Part shown: positions 47,701-58,506 of the stretch, in pieces | How positions within the stretch are numbered: position 1 is the first letter of the stretch | Layout of the letters: every line of letters begins with the position of its first letter | Assembly (NCBI RefSeq): GCF_000340215.1 | Contig: NW_006921532.1 | Location: 711,844 to 775,843 of the forward strand | Direction: 5' to 3' | Source of the DNA: Pseudocercospora fijiensis CIRAD86 | Taxonomy: Eukaryota > Ascomycota > Dothideomycetes > Mycosphaerellales > Mycosphaerellaceae | DNA length: 64,000 bases | Notes under the pieces: generated by a model | Databases searched by the model: none | Told to the model about the DNA's origin: nothing | Seen by the model: only the letters and a program-made list of their open reading frames with translations | Program-made: the position numbers and the translations under genes

Positions 47701-47950
47701 GTACTAGATTGTCGATATCGTACTCGTTACGGTCGGGCAGAAGAGTCTTACGCGGGTTACCGCTAGGAGGGCCTTATCCGCCTAGTACGCTAGTAGCGGC
47801 TTGCTAACCGAAGTGCTAAACGTCGGCTATCTTTAGTTAAATAGAGAGGGTACGACGTAGCTCTAAGCTAGCGGTCGGAAAGAAAGTAGAAGAGGCAAAT
47901 AGAAGTAGTAAGGGAAACGCGGAAGGTAGAAGGTAGAAAGAGAAAGAGAA
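41750..47950 (-). mobile_element. Helitron (rolling-circle transposon), RIP-mutated
   Basis: A minus-strand RepHel reading is visible. The Helitron N-terminal domain at about 45,130-45,370 includes KKMLSNLIRYVDKLRGTRAY then YLFLTFSATDN. The PIF1-type helicase lies at about 42,800-43,430 with a P-loop (ARVGKSFIIKLL, near 43,331-43,342), APTG followed by STIYSAFRLP, Walker B IIIDEKS (43,070-43,085) and GDF (about 42,890). Order and orientation fit a single Rep-helicase protein. The limits are set by the last readable coding and the composition of the neighbouring minisatellite. The TC and CTRR ends were not located. Confidence 0.75.
42500..46800 (-). pseudogene. Helitron Rep/PIF1-like helicase gene
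   Basis: Long minus-strand coding remnant with TAG/TAA at Trp/Gln positions, for example within the FSATDN..SL block that normally holds Trp residues. The P-loop lacks the usual Thr before Gly-Lys-Ser (R-V-G-K-S), which may be mutation or true variation. The only long open stretch (43230-43415) is on the opposite strand and is a shadow. Confidence 0.7.
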
Positions 47951-48120
47951 AGGAGAAAGGAGAACGGCGGAAGGCGCTCTCTATTTATAGAACGCTAAGC
48001 TATACCGAATTAGGCTTAGAAGATAAATATAGCCTCCTATATATAACAGATTCGACTTGCTATACCTAACTATATATCGCTCTTAATACCCGTATTACTT
48101 TGCTAACGTTGCGTTACGGA

Positions 48121-48440
48121 CAAGTTAAGTACTCGCTAAGGCTCGACATTAACTTACTCTTTACTTTAGTACTCTCCTTTTGCGGCGCTAGCGTTCTAGA
48201 CAAGTTAAGCACTCGCTAAGGCTCGATATTAACTTGCCCTCTACTTTAGTACTCTCCTTTTACGGCGCTAGCGTTCCGGACAAGTTAAGCACTCGCTAAG
48301 GCTCGATATTAACTTGCCCTCTACTTTAGTACTCTCCTTTTACGGCGCTAGCGCTCCGGATAAGTTAAGCACTCGCTAAGGCTCGACATTAACTTGCCCT
48401 CTACTTTAGTACTCTCCTTTTGCGGCGCTTTCCGGACAAC
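48121..48440. repeat. 80-bp minisatellite, four copies
   Basis: Exact 80-bp period: copies start CAAGTTAAG at 48121, 48201, 48281 and TAAGTTAAG at 48361, with a partial fifth. The unit includes GCGTTCCGGACAAGTTAAGC then ACTCGCTAAGG, which resembles the core of the 26602-32600 array. Located just upstream of the Helitron coding start. Confidence 0.92.
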
Positions 48441-48819
48441 TTAACTACTCGCTTTTAGTATATAGGCGTAGGATTCTTAGAGCCTAAGGCCGCCGTCGTT
48501 ATCGTATTAATTACTTTTACTAGCGTGCTTTTACTAGAAATGCGCTTAATCGACTAAACTCGGTCGGCTTCGGAGGGCAGGTTAAGGTGCTAGTTTAGGT
48601 GCTAGTTTAGCATATACTATCGATACTAACCTAATATTAATATAGCTTCTAGATAGGGAATTAAACACTTAACTAGTATACTATTTAAACCTTACCTCTC
48701 TACCTTCCCCTTCTAACTAAGCTATTACTGTCTAAGCTGTCCTAGGTAGTAGCAATAAGGGTATATAATAGCACTTTAATTTACGACCTTTAACTAATAA
48801 TAATCGACTAAAACGAAGC
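48441..48819. other. RIP-mutated spacer, nothing recognised
   Basis: CpA/TpG-poor sequence between two repeat families, with no coding or structural motif. Confidence 0.4.
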
Positions 48820-48973
48820 TATAAGGCAGAAGCCGAGGAGGCTTAGCGCTAAGCACGTAGCGACCCTAGCCTATAAGTGCGCCCGAGATCTACGCTTAGT
48901 AAGCGCGGATACTTCCGATCTTTTGTCGCGGCGTAAGACGCTAGTAAACGGACGCACTAGTGTAGCGGTCTAA
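48820..48973. repeat. 154-bp direct repeat, copy 1
   Basis: Nearly identical to 49310-49463. It carries inverted arms GTGCGCCCG and CGGACGCAC about 80 bases apart; the second arm has one change relative to copy 2. Confidence 0.9.
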
Positions 48974-49034
48974 CATAGTATCCGCGCTTTACGGTCTATA
49001 GGTTAAGGTCGCGCGTTCGATTCTCGGCGTGCGT
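48952..49034 (+). other. tRNA-like segment, possible tRNA-derived SINE or tRNA relic
   Basis: ACGCAC at the start pairs with GTGCGT at the end (acceptor-like). A B-box-like GCGTTCGATTCTC (49012-49024) sits at the right distance from the 3' arm. The T stem pairs at only three of five positions and the D/anticodon arms are not convincing. The 5' half lies in the 154-bp repeat. Confidence 0.3.
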
Positions 49035-49309
49035 TCTTAGCCGACTAGGCTAATCCTTAGTAGACGCGGCTTCGGAGGTGCCTAATTGCCTTAGGCGCGC
49101 GACTCGGCTATAGGCGCACCTGCCTTAGAGGGGTTAGCTTATAGGCTTGTTTATTTATTAGATTGCGACGCAATTCTAATTAGATGCTTAGCTATACGTT
49201 CGGGTGCGGGGCATTAGAAGATTTTATTAGCTACTCGGCTGCACGTGCGGGTGCAGGGTATACTAAGGCTAACTAGCTGCAGGGCCGCAGCTAAGAAAAG
49301 GGAAGCGCG

Positions 49310-49463
49310 TATAAGGCGGAAGCCGAGGAGGCTTGGCGCTAAGCACGTAGCGACCCTAGCCTATAAGTGCGCCCGAGATCTACGCTTAGTAAGCGCGGAT
49401 ACTTCCGATCTTTTGTTGCAGCGTAAGACGCTAGTAAACGGGCGCACTAGTGCAGCGGTCTAA
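49310..49463. repeat. 154-bp direct repeat, copy 2
   Basis: 490 bp downstream of copy 1, same length. Here the arms AGTGCGCCCG and CGGGCGCACT are perfect inverted repeats. Differences from copy 1 are G/A and C/T, so copy 2 is less mutated. Confidence 0.9.
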
Positions 49464-50455
49464 TAGAAGCGTATACCTAGCTACAACCGGATATTAGAGT
49501 TATAGTAATCCTTTACGCCTATTTATTAAGTTACGTAGGGAACCTAAGGGATTTAGGCTATTTAATAGTCTTTTCTAAGGCAGCTAGCAGCCTAATAAAC
49601 TAGTAGAGGTAACTGCCTATTGTCTAAACCTAAAGAAATTAGTTCTCCGGGATAGGTTTTCTATAGCGGCGTTTCTTTTAAGTTTTGTAAGATTCGTATA
49701 AGGTCGAAGTCTAGTAGGTATATTTACTTAGTTAATTCGTAACTTGTCTTAAAGGGTCGTATACTCGAGGGCTATATCGTATCCGTAAGAGTAACCCCGG
49801 ATATTGCCCGTCTATAGTTTTTTGCCTTTTAGTATTCTCCGTTTTTTTTAACTAAGTCCTTTATATCTCTATATCCTTAATTACTCGTACTTACTATTCT
49901 TGCTCTTCCTATATTGCTCTTTTACTATTAAAGGTAGCTATAGATAAGGGTTTGTTTATTTTACGATAGAAAGTCGTAGTTTGCGGAAGAGGCAGGTATA
50001 GTACTAGTATCGCTTAGTGCTAGTATCGCTTAGTGCTAGTGTCGCTTAGTACTAGTGTCGCTTAGTGCTAGTATCGCTTAGTGCTAGTGTCGCTTGCCGC
50101 TAGTGTCGCTTACCGCTAGTGTCGCATTAGATAGCGGTACTATTAGCGTATTAGATAGCAGTACTGTTAGCGCATTATAGTGCTAGTGCTATTAGCGACG
50201 TGAAAGTATAGCCTAAGGTTTAGGGCACGTAATTACGACTCGAATTGTTAGCTAATTACAGCGCGCGCTTAATTTTGCGGGCGTATCTCTAAAATCTAGC
50301 CCCTATAGTATATAGTATGCATTACTACTGCCTCTTTGCTAACAACAACAATAATAACTATATATTATTAGTAGCAATCTAATTTGTTCTCGATCTCTGT
50401 ACTAGACTAAATAGACACCTTCTATAACCTTCGTCGTAAGCTCCTTAAGTTGCTC
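49464..50455. other. RIP-mutated spacer before gag, with 16-bp minisatellite
   Basis: No gene. Contains the 50000-50127 minisatellite and, toward the end, the probable leader of the Gypsy element 2 gag. Confidence 0.4.
50000..50127. repeat. 16-bp minisatellite, eight copies
   Basis: Units resemble AGTGCTAGTATCGCTT with A/G changes; eight in tandem without spacers. The last two units begin GCCG and ACCG. Confidence 0.85.
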
Positions 50456-52150
50456 TAGGTGCCTATTTTTAGTCTATCGCTCCGCTCGAACAATACTAGT
50501 AGTATAGTGCCTACCGAAGTGCCTACTAAAGTACCTACTAAAGAGCCTACTACTAGGCCTACCGAAGAACCTATAGTTCTAGGTAACGACCTAGAGTTGC
50601 CTATTAACGATATACTTAACAATATTGTTAATCGACGATATAGCTAGCTAGCCTTTAGCCCTTAGCTAGTAGCGAGACTTTAAGAAGCTACCTAAAACAG
50701 GCTCGCTGCTTTACGCTAAGAACAATAGCTAAAGGATAACCTCCTCGAGCTTCGCCGCCTTTAGGAAGCTCCGATAACTACTACTAAACTAATAGTAGGA
50801 CCTTCCTCGCTATTAGCCTAGAAGAAGGACGCTAAGCTTAAGGACTATACCGTGTTTAACGGCTCTAGCCGCAAGCAGTATAATAATTATATACGCGATT
50901 ATAAGCTTAACTAACGAAATGTACTAAGGGCCCTTCTAGACGACTATTTATTAGTTGTCTACGCTATATAGTACATTAATAGCGACCTAAAACGTACCTA
51001 GGATAACTATTTTAACTCCCTCGATAACTAGACCGCTATCTAGTAGCAAACCTATAAAACTATTATACTAGATACCCTTAGAAACCCTATACTAAGGCAA
51101 TAATATACTTAGGACTAGTACCTTCGAGCTAAGCAAAAGACTAATTAATCGGCCCGCTTATTCGAGGCCTATTTAAAAACCCTTAAAGACGACCTTCCGC
51201 CTAAGACTAATTCTATATAAATCTCCGAGATACGCCTAAAACTTAGATAGGAGCTTATCCTCGAATTAGACCGTCGCCGTATATTCGAACAAGCTAATCT
51301 AATACGCATTCAATTTATAGTCGAAGTAGAAACAGCCGAACGGGCTGTTTAGCTCTAATAACGACTAGAATCGAGGATCCGACTAGCTAGTACTAACCGT
51401 AGCAACCGTAGCCGCGGAGGAAACTAAGGTTCCTACTAAAACAATAGTACTAACAATAGTAATAGTAACAATAACCGTAGAAGAGGTCGTAGCCGACAGC
51501 TATATAGAGGAGGCTGTAATAGGGGCCGTAGAAGGGGCTCGTATCCCTATAATACTAACCGCTCGACTAATAATAGTAGCAATAGCTATAGCAACCCCCT
51601 AACCGGATTAAAGTGCTTTAACTATAATAGCACTAGCTATCTATTAGGCTAATGCGATAAACTAAGGGATTAGACCCGGATTAACCGCGCTTCCGCTAAA
51701 TATAGGAAACACCTTTTAGTAGCTAACGCTACCCCTATAGGCTAACCTTCGAAAAAAAAGTAAGCGCCGTACTAACTGTTAGCCTTGTGCGGCGTAAAAC
51801 TATCGACATTGTACTAGCTATTATACGCACCTGTCTTATATAGGATACGTATAGAACTACCTATTAAACTAAGGTTATACTAGATCTAGGAAATTCGGTT
51901 AGCGCCCTTATTAATTGCCGCCTAGCTAAGCAATTAGACCTCCGACAATTGCCTAGAACCGATATGCTAACCCTTGCTTAGTTTAATAACGCTCGGCACT
52001 TAACCTATAGAGCCTACTATATTCCTATAGTTCTAAAGGACGACCTCGGTAATAAGCGTTTATTAGACTTTACTGCCTATATAGTAGATATAGACAACCT
52101 CCTATCCGATATTATTATTAGCAACCCTGTTCTTAAGCACTATGCTATAG
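50456..52150 (+). pseudogene. gag (and protease region) of Gypsy element 2
   Basis: Begins with a Thr/Pro/Glu-rich stretch (EVPTKVPTKEPTTRPTEEP), followed by a capsid-like helical region (KDYTVFNGSSRKQYNNYIRD near 50,840-50,905), an Arg/Asn/Ser-rich linker and a zinc knuckle KCFNYNSTSYLLG.C at 51611-51660 with Tyr replacing Cys and His. A protease-like segment (LRLY then LAPLLI) follows. Broken by TAG/TAA. Confidence 0.75.
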
Positions 52151-52349
52151 TTATAGACTTAGGCAGTTAATAGTAGCGATTTAGGATCGCTAGGAGAGAG
52201 GACATTAAACATATTAATATTAGCGAGTGCCCTAACAATATTAAGGTTCTGTTTATTAGTACCCTAATACTAGCCTCCGCCTTAGCTAATCCGACTACCG
52301 ACCTACTCGGTAGTAATAACGATAAACCTGTGCCCCCTAATAGTATAGA

Positions 52350-55300
52350 CCCTAATTAGCTTGCTCGCATACTATAGCCTATTCGAGAGACCTATATCGA
52401 TATATTCAAATACTACCTAGTATCGATATTGCCTATATTTAAAGAGACGGACTATAAGATCGATATTATATAGGGCAAGGAGGTTCCTTTTAGGCCCCTC
52501 TATAACCTTAGTAAACGGGAGCTTGCTATGCTACGTAAGTACCTAGATAAGAACCTAGCTAATAGTCGAATTTAGTATAGCAACAGCCCTACTAGTACAC
52601 CTATCCTGTTCGTACCGAAGAAGGATAGTAGCCTGCGCCTATATGTCGACTATCGTAGGCTTAACGCTGTTACTATTAAAGACCGCTGTCTACTTCCGCT
52701 TATTAATAAGACCCTCGATCGCCTTTCTAGCGCCTGTTTCTATACTATATTAGATATTAAGGATGTATACTATCGTATCCGTATCCGTAAGGGCGATAAA
52801 TAGAAGACAGCCTTCTATACTCGCTATAGCTATTTCGAGTATTTAGTAATGCTATTTAGCCTAGCTAATGCCCCTACTACATTTTAGTCCTATATTAATC
52901 GGGCCCTTTTAGGCCTATTAGACTACCTCTGTATAGTTTACCTAGATAACATCCTAGTTTATACCTATTTACCTAACATTGCAGAGTACTAGGCTATAGT
53001 ACGCAAGGTCCTCGACCGCCTACGAGCCTATAGCCTATATTGCAAACCTTCTAAATATACCTTTGCTACTAAGGAGGTAGCCTTCCTTAGCTTCCTCGTA
53101 TTAACTAAGGGTATTAAGGCTAATCCTAACTAGATCAAAACAATTACTAAATAGCCTATTCCTACGTCTATTAAAGAGGTTTAATTATTCCTCGGTTTTG
53201 CTAACTTCTACCGCCGGTTTATTAAGGGCTATTCGAGGCATATAATGCTATTAACTAAGCTTACTAAAACCAAGGCCAATCTATCTAGAGAGTTTAAATA
53301 GACTAACAAAACACAAGCCGCTTTTAACGGTCTAAAGCAACGCTTTACTAAAGTCCCCTTATTATACTATTTCGTACTAAGTAAGCAGATCCGAATTGAG
53401 ACTAACGCTTTATAGTTCGCTGTATCGGCTATTATATTACAGCAATTAGATAATAACTATTACTAGTACCCGATTGCCTTCTTTTTACGAAAGATAATCG
53501 ATATAGAACGTCGATATAAGACCTACGAGCAAGAGCTCTTAGTAATCGTAGAAGCCTTTAAGTATTAGCGCTACTATCTCGATAGTGCTTAGTATACGAT
53601 TTAGGTCTATACGGACTATAACAACCTGCGTAGTATTACTAAGGTTATAAGGGTTATAGGTCGATAGGCTAGATAGGCCGTCTACCTCGCTAGGTTCGAT
53701 TTTAATATATTATATCGGCTAGGCGTAAGTAACCCTACTAATAGCCTATCGAGGCGACCTAATTACGATAGCGAGACCTAGTATATTAATTTATTGTTTC
53801 TAACCCTATAGTATAAGATTGCTATAGCCTATATTATTAATAAGCAAGCGTAGGATAAGCGGACTTCCGGACCCCGCGGCGGCAACAAATACTATAGCGG
53901 AGTTGTCGTTCTTCTAGTATACGTTAAAAGAAAGGACGTAGATCGCTCGAGCTATAATAACTCGATTAAAGACATTACTATCTATAGCGATAGCACTATA
54001 GAAGAGGTTGTAGTAGTTCCGGCTGCTAGTGCTATTAGATATATATAATGCGTACCTCGTTCGATAGCGAGGGTACTATTAAATAACCTTGCGAATAGGG
54101 ATAGTTAATCGTTTATAGATAAGCTGTTACAGGCTTAGTAGAGGGACGCCTTTGCTATCGAACGTATTAATAAGCTTGTAAGTAGGCGAAAGACTCGATC
54201 TAGTAAGAGTAATAGTTAGTCGATCGACGACAAAGGTTACTTAAAGTTTAAGGGCAGATATTATGTCCCCGCTAAACAATCAATTAGACAAGAGCTTTTA
54301 AAGAGGCACTATAATAGTAAACTCGCTAGTTACTATAGTATAGAGAGGTCGTACGAGCTACTATCGCGCATATACTACTAGCTAAATAGTAAGCGGTATA
54401 TAAAAGAATACGTACAGACCTACGTAGTATACTAGCGAGTTAAAGCACTAAAGCACTTACTATTTAGCGAGTTGTCTTTACTTCCTGTTCCTAGGAAGCT
54501 ATTTGCTAAGCTTACGATAGACTTTATTATAGGCCTTCCGCCTACTAAGTATAGGGGTAGCAAGGATATATATAATACTATCCTAGTTATCGTAGACCGG
54601 TTTACTAAGAGCGCTCGTTATATCCCTACTCGAAAGGATTAGACTGCTATTAATATAGCTAAAGCCCTATAGAATAATATCTTCTATAGCTATTAGGGGA
54701 CCCCTAAGAGGATAGTCTCCGATAGGGGCTCGATATTTATATCGCACTATTAGAGCGAATTATGCCTATAGCTAAGACTAAAGCATCGGCTATTAACAGC
54801 CTTCTATCTGTAGACTAATAGTTAAACAGAGAGGCAAAATGCTACGCTATAGTAGTACCTGCGTAGCTATATTAACGAGGACCCTAACAGATAGGTTAAC
54901 CTCCTATAACTAGCAGAATTCGTATACAACAACAGTATACACTTATCTACTAAGGTTTTACTATATATAGCTATAATAGGCTAGAACGCTACCTTGCTAT
55001 AAGATCTATTTACCTCGCTCGAGGCCGAGCGTAAGGAAAGGGAAGCGCGTTAAGTACTAATACCTAAGACACTAGCGGCTATTAAGAGGGTTTAAAAGAT
55101 GCGGGAAATTCACGCTAAGTTAGCTAACAAACTAGCAAAGGCCTAGGCATATTAGAAGGCCTACTATAATAAACACTATACGCTAATAACTTTTAAGCAA
55201 GGCGATATAGTTATACTAAGTACTAAGAACCTCCGTATCCGTAAACACCTATTACCTAATAGCAAAACAAGACCCAAGCTCGTACCGAGATATATTAGCC

Positions 55301-55660
55301 TATTCTATATTCGAGAAATTAAGGGCTCTTCCGTATAGGCCTATTAGTTATAGCTTCTACCCTATTATACTATCTATAATACCTTCTATATATCCCTCCT
55401 TAAACTATACTACTAGCGCGAAGGCGATAAAGCGCCTACTAAGTTAGAAGAAGTCTTAGCCGATAGTAAAGAGCTATAGTCTATAGAGCGTATACTAAAG
55501 CATCGGACTAGGAAGGGTAAGAAGGAGTACCTATTAAGATAGTAGGGCTATTTACTAGAATAGGACTCGTAGGAAGCTAAAGATTCTTTTAAGGATATAA
55601 CTAAGTTATTAGACGAGTATTAGACTAGCGTAAAGAATAAGAAAAAGGCTAAAAGCTCGT
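52350..55660 (+). pseudogene. pol of Gypsy element 2: RT-RH-IN-chromodomain
   Basis: Reverse transcriptase: VPKKDSSLRLYVDYRRLN (about 52,614), LDIKDVYYRIRI (52,750) and the catalytic box YLDNILVYT (52,940), where Asp-Asp has become Asp-Asn. RNase H: IETNALFAV-like segment at 53,395 and EQELLVIVEAFK (53,530). Integrase: DFIIGLPPT (54,520), IVSDRGSIF (54,715) and TERQNATL (54,825) hold the D, D and E. The end has a chromodomain-like ERILKHRTRKGKKEYLL (about 55,490-55,545). Stops lie at Trp/Gln sites. This is a different lineage from element 1, by low identity in these motifs. Confidence 0.85.
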
Positions 55661-56866
55661 AATGCTACTAAGGCCTAGGAATAATGCTACCCCCGGGGTG
55701 CTATTAAACTAACTAATTAGAGATAAGCAATTATTAGCAAAGGATAACGAGACTATACTACTATAGTAAACGCGTACCGAGTATTAATAAACGAGCTATA
55801 ACGCGTCAATTAACTACCTACTCTTCTAAAAGACATCTACCTCTCTACTACCGAGCCCTATAGGTCCCCCTCTTATTCCTTTATTCTATCGAGGCCTCGA
55901 GGCCTAGGTAATTAGCGAGGACGGCGCGGCCGGCGCGGCTATATTATTAACGGTATTGCGGAGTATATTGTTAGTTAAAGAAGAAGATTAGAAGCGAGGT
56001 AAAGTTAGCGCTAAGACGACTAGCGCCGCTATTGTTAATATTACTACTATTGTCGCTACGCCGTAGAGGCAACCTTACCTATACTACGAGCCTAAAGCAC
56101 TATACTAACTAAGTTAAAAGATTGAACCTATTAAAGGTTTAATTAAAACTTTAAGGCCGAGTTAAAACTTTGAGCCGCCTAAAAGATTAAGCGACTAATA
56201 GACTAACTAAGGGCAAAAACTATAGAGCTAAGCTAGCCGGGGTCGATCTTGCGGACAATAGGTTACTCCTCGATCTTTCTAACCCTTTAAGCGAGGCGAA
56301 CCTTAACTACTACACTTATAATAGCCTTTACTTATAGAAACTAGACGAGCTGTGTTTTTTCTAAAAAGATAAGATAAGATTGACAATTGAAGGCTACTAA
56401 ACCTAACTAATTAGGGCTAGTGAAACTACGATAGTAAATAATAGTCCTCGTAATAATAAGAATAATAACCCTCGGAAGCGGACAAACCCTCGAAAGCGGA
56501 CATTGCTAGGTCTTTTAAGAGTAGACGTAAAGAACTCGGACAACCTTACTTAGAACGGGGGTAGTGCTATAATACCCCGTATACCTACCTATTATAGTAG
56601 GGAAGGTGCGCTCGTATTGTAATTAGTTACTAGCCTTCAATTTATATAGCTATATAACCCCTTATTATTACTACGGTAGTAGTAATAGCGTAGTTAGAAG
56701 TTAGACATTGTCGGAGGTAAGATTTAATATAGTTATATAATTAGGTAGTTAAGCGTTTAATTTAGCGCGGCTAAACGGCTTAGTTAGTCTACTAAGTTAG
56801 CGGTAACGGAGATTAGGTTATAATATAGATAGGCTACGAGGGCGCGGCCTTTAGAAGGGAAGCGTG
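55661..56866. other. Post-pol non-coding part of Gypsy element 2
   Basis: 1.2 kb before the 3' LTR, CpA/TpG-poor, with AAACTTTAAGG-like words near 56,150. I looked for an antisense coiled coil like that of element 1 and did not find one. It may hold another insertion. Confidence 0.35.
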
Positions 56867-57063
56867 TATTAGGACTAAAGAGGTTATACGTAATTGGCAT
56901 ATAACTAGGCCGAGTAAAGCTAGGGTCTCGGTGCCTTAGGCAGGGCTTAGCGCTTAGCGTTAGGCTAACTAGCCTACCTTCCTCTCTCTCCTTTTAGATC
57001 TCTATCGAATACTATACTAATTCACTACTACCCTATCTACCTGCTAATATAACCCTTCTTACA
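56867..57063 (+). repeat. 3' LTR of Gypsy element 2
   Basis: 197 bp, ends CTTCTTACA, followed by GATCT. Preceded by the purine tract AGAAGGGAAGCG. Differences from the 5' copy are mostly C/T or G/A. Confidence 0.88.
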
Positions 57064-57068
57064 GATCT

Positions 57069-57885
57069 ACTATTCTAGTAATTTACGTAGGCGGGATTGC
57101 GTACGTAGTAAGACTAGCCTATTAATAAAGTAGTTTTACGTAAGAGAACCTAGAGCCTAGAAGCTAGAAGAGCTAGTACTAGTAGATAGAAAGCATAAGA
57201 GAAATACGGTATAGTAATATCGTTTAGAGTCTAGATAGATAGGTAGTATAGTTAGGCCTCTCTTAAGTAACGTAAGTTTAATTATATATATATAAATAGA
57301 TATACTAGTCGGTACTAAAGGTCGGAATCGATAGTAATAATAATAATAATAACAACGGAAAGGGAAGGAGCAGGCAATCGATTAGTTTGTCTAGTATTAT
57401 TATCGAGAAGTGAAGGGTTTTATCATAAGAGGTTGCTGCTAAAAAACATGCCCCTACAAAGGAAGAAAATTTGTGTCCGTGTAACCCACCCGCAGGCAGC
57501 ACTGGCATTTGAAGCAACAGTCCGATACAACAAGAACAACAACAAAAACAACAACAAGTGCGTATCTTCCGAGTAGCGGTAGTAGAACATGGGTATTTGC
57601 GATGGGGGTATTGATGAGCGTGCTCCAAACAACAAAGCTTCGCCGTCAGTCAGGGTCGTTCAGCTAGAAATACAGTGGTCGATGCAGTGGTGGTGCCAGA
57701 AAGTGTTGTTACAGTCGCGTAGTCTTTAGTGGTCGTTATGCGTCCCGCGCAGTCTTCTAGTCGCCGAGCGACTCTTGACCGCCTGCAGTTCAAGAGAGGC
57801 ATAGCATGCACTAGGGAGTATCTGTTCGCAGGAATTAGTATTCAAGCTGTCGAATGCATGGACGTGTTGGACATGATCGTACCAT
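57069..57885. other. RIP-mutated flank passing into host sequence at about 57300
   Basis: The first 230 bases are CpA/TpG-poor, the rest normal. AAT microsatellite at about 57335-57352 and an AAC-rich run at 57530-57560. ORFs here are low-complexity. Confidence 0.4.
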
Positions 57886-58350
57886 CTATCTCCAAGACGG
57901 TCTCATGAAAGCCTTGAACCCCTTCATTTTCGATTCGGGCTTTGGCGTGACCGGAGGTAGATGCATGTGGTCTACGGGAGACTTCATCGCCTTTGAGCTG
58001 GATTCCGGATTGTACTTTGGAGGTCCTGGAATCGGAGTCGTCGATCTTGAGCCCGTTGGTGCTTTGGGAGTCTGGCTTCTGCTTGTATCAAGGTATTGGC
58101 TCTCCTTGCGAGCGACTTGATTTTGGTTTCTGTGGCTTGAACCTCGCATTGGACTTTCTTGAATTGATCCTCTGTGTTCTTGACCTCCCCGTTCTTCGTC
58201 TGGACCTGGAAGAGTGCCATTCACATAGGGGTTGTTGGCGAGATCATCAATCGCTTGGAAGCATCGTTGCAGATAGTCGTCCACCGAGATGGCAGAGGAT
58301 GGTGAAGCCGCGGTATGCATGTTGTTGAAGTCGCGGCTGCTTGAGGACAT
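57886..58350 (-). CDS. Hypothetical protein, possible internal frameshifts
   Basis: 154 residues from ATG 58350; an upstream ATG at 58506 would add a His-rich leader. The N-terminus (SAISVDDYLQRCFQAIDDLA) is helical and the C-terminal third is Ser/Pro/Thr-rich and disordered, ending in a basic KMKGFKAFMRPSW. Between about 58,220 and 58,090 a different minus frame is more coding-like, giving a coiled coil (GEVKNTEDQFKKVQCEVQAT). Two compensating indels or a wrong frame choice are possible. No family recognised. Confidence 0.45.
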   Translation of the reverse strand: MSSSSRDFNNMHTAASPSSAISVDDYLQRCFQAIDDLANNPYVNGTLPGPDEERGGQEHRGSIQESPMRGSSHRNQNQVARKESQYLDTSRSQTPKAPTGSRSTTPIPGPPKYNPESSSKAMKSPVDHMHLPPVTPKPESKMKGFKAFMRPSWR

Positions 58351-58506
58351 TACGGTCTGAAGTATTGGCGTCGTCCGAAAGGGAGAATCGGCTCCCACAG
58401 CTCTTTGCGCAATGGAGGAGAGGTGCAGATAGTCAAGTGCTATACTGCAACAACCAGTATGATGATGATGATGCTGATGCTCTGCACCGTTGATCGTTGG
58501 CAGCAA

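Larger units (their letters stand above)
40353..57063 (+). mobile_element. Second Ty3/Gypsy chromovirus, 16.7 kb with nested insertions
   Basis: Two 197-bp LTRs in direct orientation are flanked by a perfect 5-bp duplication GATCT (40348-40352 and 57064-57068). gag and pol are on the plus strand at about 50,400-55,660. The internal length is far above the 5-8 kb usual for the family because a Helitron and other repeats sit between the 5' LTR and gag. All genes are broken by RIP-type stops. Confidence 0.85.

Noticed and set aside
50000..50127. CRISPR-like short repeats
   Set aside because: Units are directly adjacent with no unique spacers, and the host is eukaryotic.
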